Source: Actinomycetota bacterium
Lineage (GTDB): Bacteria > Actinomycetota > Actinomycetes > Nanopelagicales > Nanopelagicaceae
Direction: 5' to 3'
NCBI GenBank assembly: GCA_009697555.1
Contig: WLQV01000046.1
Span: forward strand, 1-7,775
Length of the DNA: 7,775 nucleotides
Shown: in pieces, positions 7,350-7,775 of the stretch
Position numbering within the stretch: position 1 is the first letter of the stretch
Layout of the letters: each line of letters begins with the position of its first letter
Notes under the pieces: model-generated
What the model was told of the DNA's origin: nothing
What the model saw: the letters and a program-made list of their open reading frames with translations, nothing else
Databases searched by the model: none
Program-made: the position numbers and the translations under genes

Positions 7350-7775
7350 ATGCGTTGGCTCACTGCAGGAGAATCTCACGGTCCGGTCCTGACCGCGATC
7401 GTTGAGGGCCTGCCGGCACATATTCAGATCTCAACGAAAGAGATCAATGAAGATTTAGCCAGGCGCCGCCTTGGTGCCGGTCGCGGTGCCCGTCAGAGTT
7501 TTGAAGCAGATCAAATCCGAATTCTTGGCGGTATCCGTTTAGGTATTTCACAAGGTGGTCCGATTGCAGTTGAAGTAGGAAATTCGGAATGGCCAAAGTG
7601 GGAAAAAGTTATGTCGGCCGACCCAATCGATCCCGCTGAGATTTTTGGTTTGGCGCGCAATGCACCTTTATCTCGACCACGCCCTGGACATGCCGACATG
7701 GTTGGTATGCAGAAGTACGACTTTGATGATGCGCGGCCAATTTTAGAACGTGCAAGTGCACGCGAAACTGCAGCA
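7350..7775 (+). CDS. aroC: Chorismate synthase, 3' truncated by window edge
   Basis: Converts 5-enolpyruvylshikimate-3-phosphate to chorismate using reduced FMN, the last step of the shikimate pathway. The frame from ATG 7350 stays open for 142 codons to the right edge. Motifs: [11 protein letters not shown] with catalytic-type H10; [11 protein letters not shown] (38-48) followed by FEAD, binding phosphate and [33 protein letters not shown] with H114, equivalent to the second conserved histidine; KYDF; and [12 protein letters not shown] at the edge. The full enzyme is roughly 390-400 residues in Actinobacteria, so over half lies outside. The longer spacing between EWPKW and RPGHAD is the actinobacterial form. 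The start is 4 bases after the prepilin peptidase stop, with only a weak AGG nearby, so translational coupling is likely. In relatives aroK and aroB commonly follow. Confidence 0.96.
   Translation, partial: MRWLTAGESHGPVLTAIVEGLPAHIQISTKEINEDLARRRLGAGRGARQSFEADQIRILGGIRLGISQGGPIAVEVGNSEWPKWEKVMSADPIDPAEIFGLARNAPLSRPRPGHADMVGMQKYDFDDARPILERASARETAA

Overview
The window holds a compact, all-plus-strand block of eight genes with almost no intergenic DNA. The proteins read as actinobacterial. Examples are the AlaS N-terminus ([11 protein letters not shown]), the chorismate synthase segment ending in RPRPGHAD, and the gene order alaS - ruvX - mltG - aroE - prepilin peptidase - aroC, which is known with variations from mycobacteria and Streptomyces. 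Base composition looks close to balanced, well below typical Streptomyces or Mycobacterium, and genes overlap or sit a few bases apart. This suggests a small-genome, medium-GC actinobacterium such as the freshwater Nanopelagicales (acI) type. That placement is inference and was not tested by any search.

Layout: (1) 1-1499, the 3' part of an FtsH-family AAA+ zinc metalloprotease, truncated by the left edge, with two insertions in its ATPase domain, one of them carrying a run of eight glycines. (2) 1541-1903, a small single-span membrane protein of the DUF948 type, probably leaderless from a -10 element TAGGCT. (3) 1913-4585, full-length alanyl-tRNA synthetase. (4) 4591-5010, YqgF/RuvX-type nuclease. 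(5) 5010-6032, MltG endolytic murein transglycosylase. (6) 6029-6877, shikimate dehydrogenase AroE. (7) 6911-7345, a short A24 prepilin peptidase. (8) 7350-7775, the 5' part of chorismate synthase AroC, running off the right edge.

Genes 2 to 8 look like one transcription unit. ruvX/mltG overlap by 1 base (TAATG) and mltG/aroE by 4 bases (ATGA), and the other gaps are 4 to 33 bases. The unit mixes translation (alaS), rRNA processing or DNA maintenance (ruvX), cell-wall growth (mltG), aromatic biosynthesis (aroE, aroC) and pilin processing. This is a conserved housekeeping neighbourhood rather than a defence or mobile locus. I saw no tRNA, rRNA, CRISPR array, insertion sequence, phage gene or clear intrinsic terminator. 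The least ordinary items are the insertion-bearing FtsH-like protease and the leaderless promoter candidate. I found no convincing new multi-gene system.
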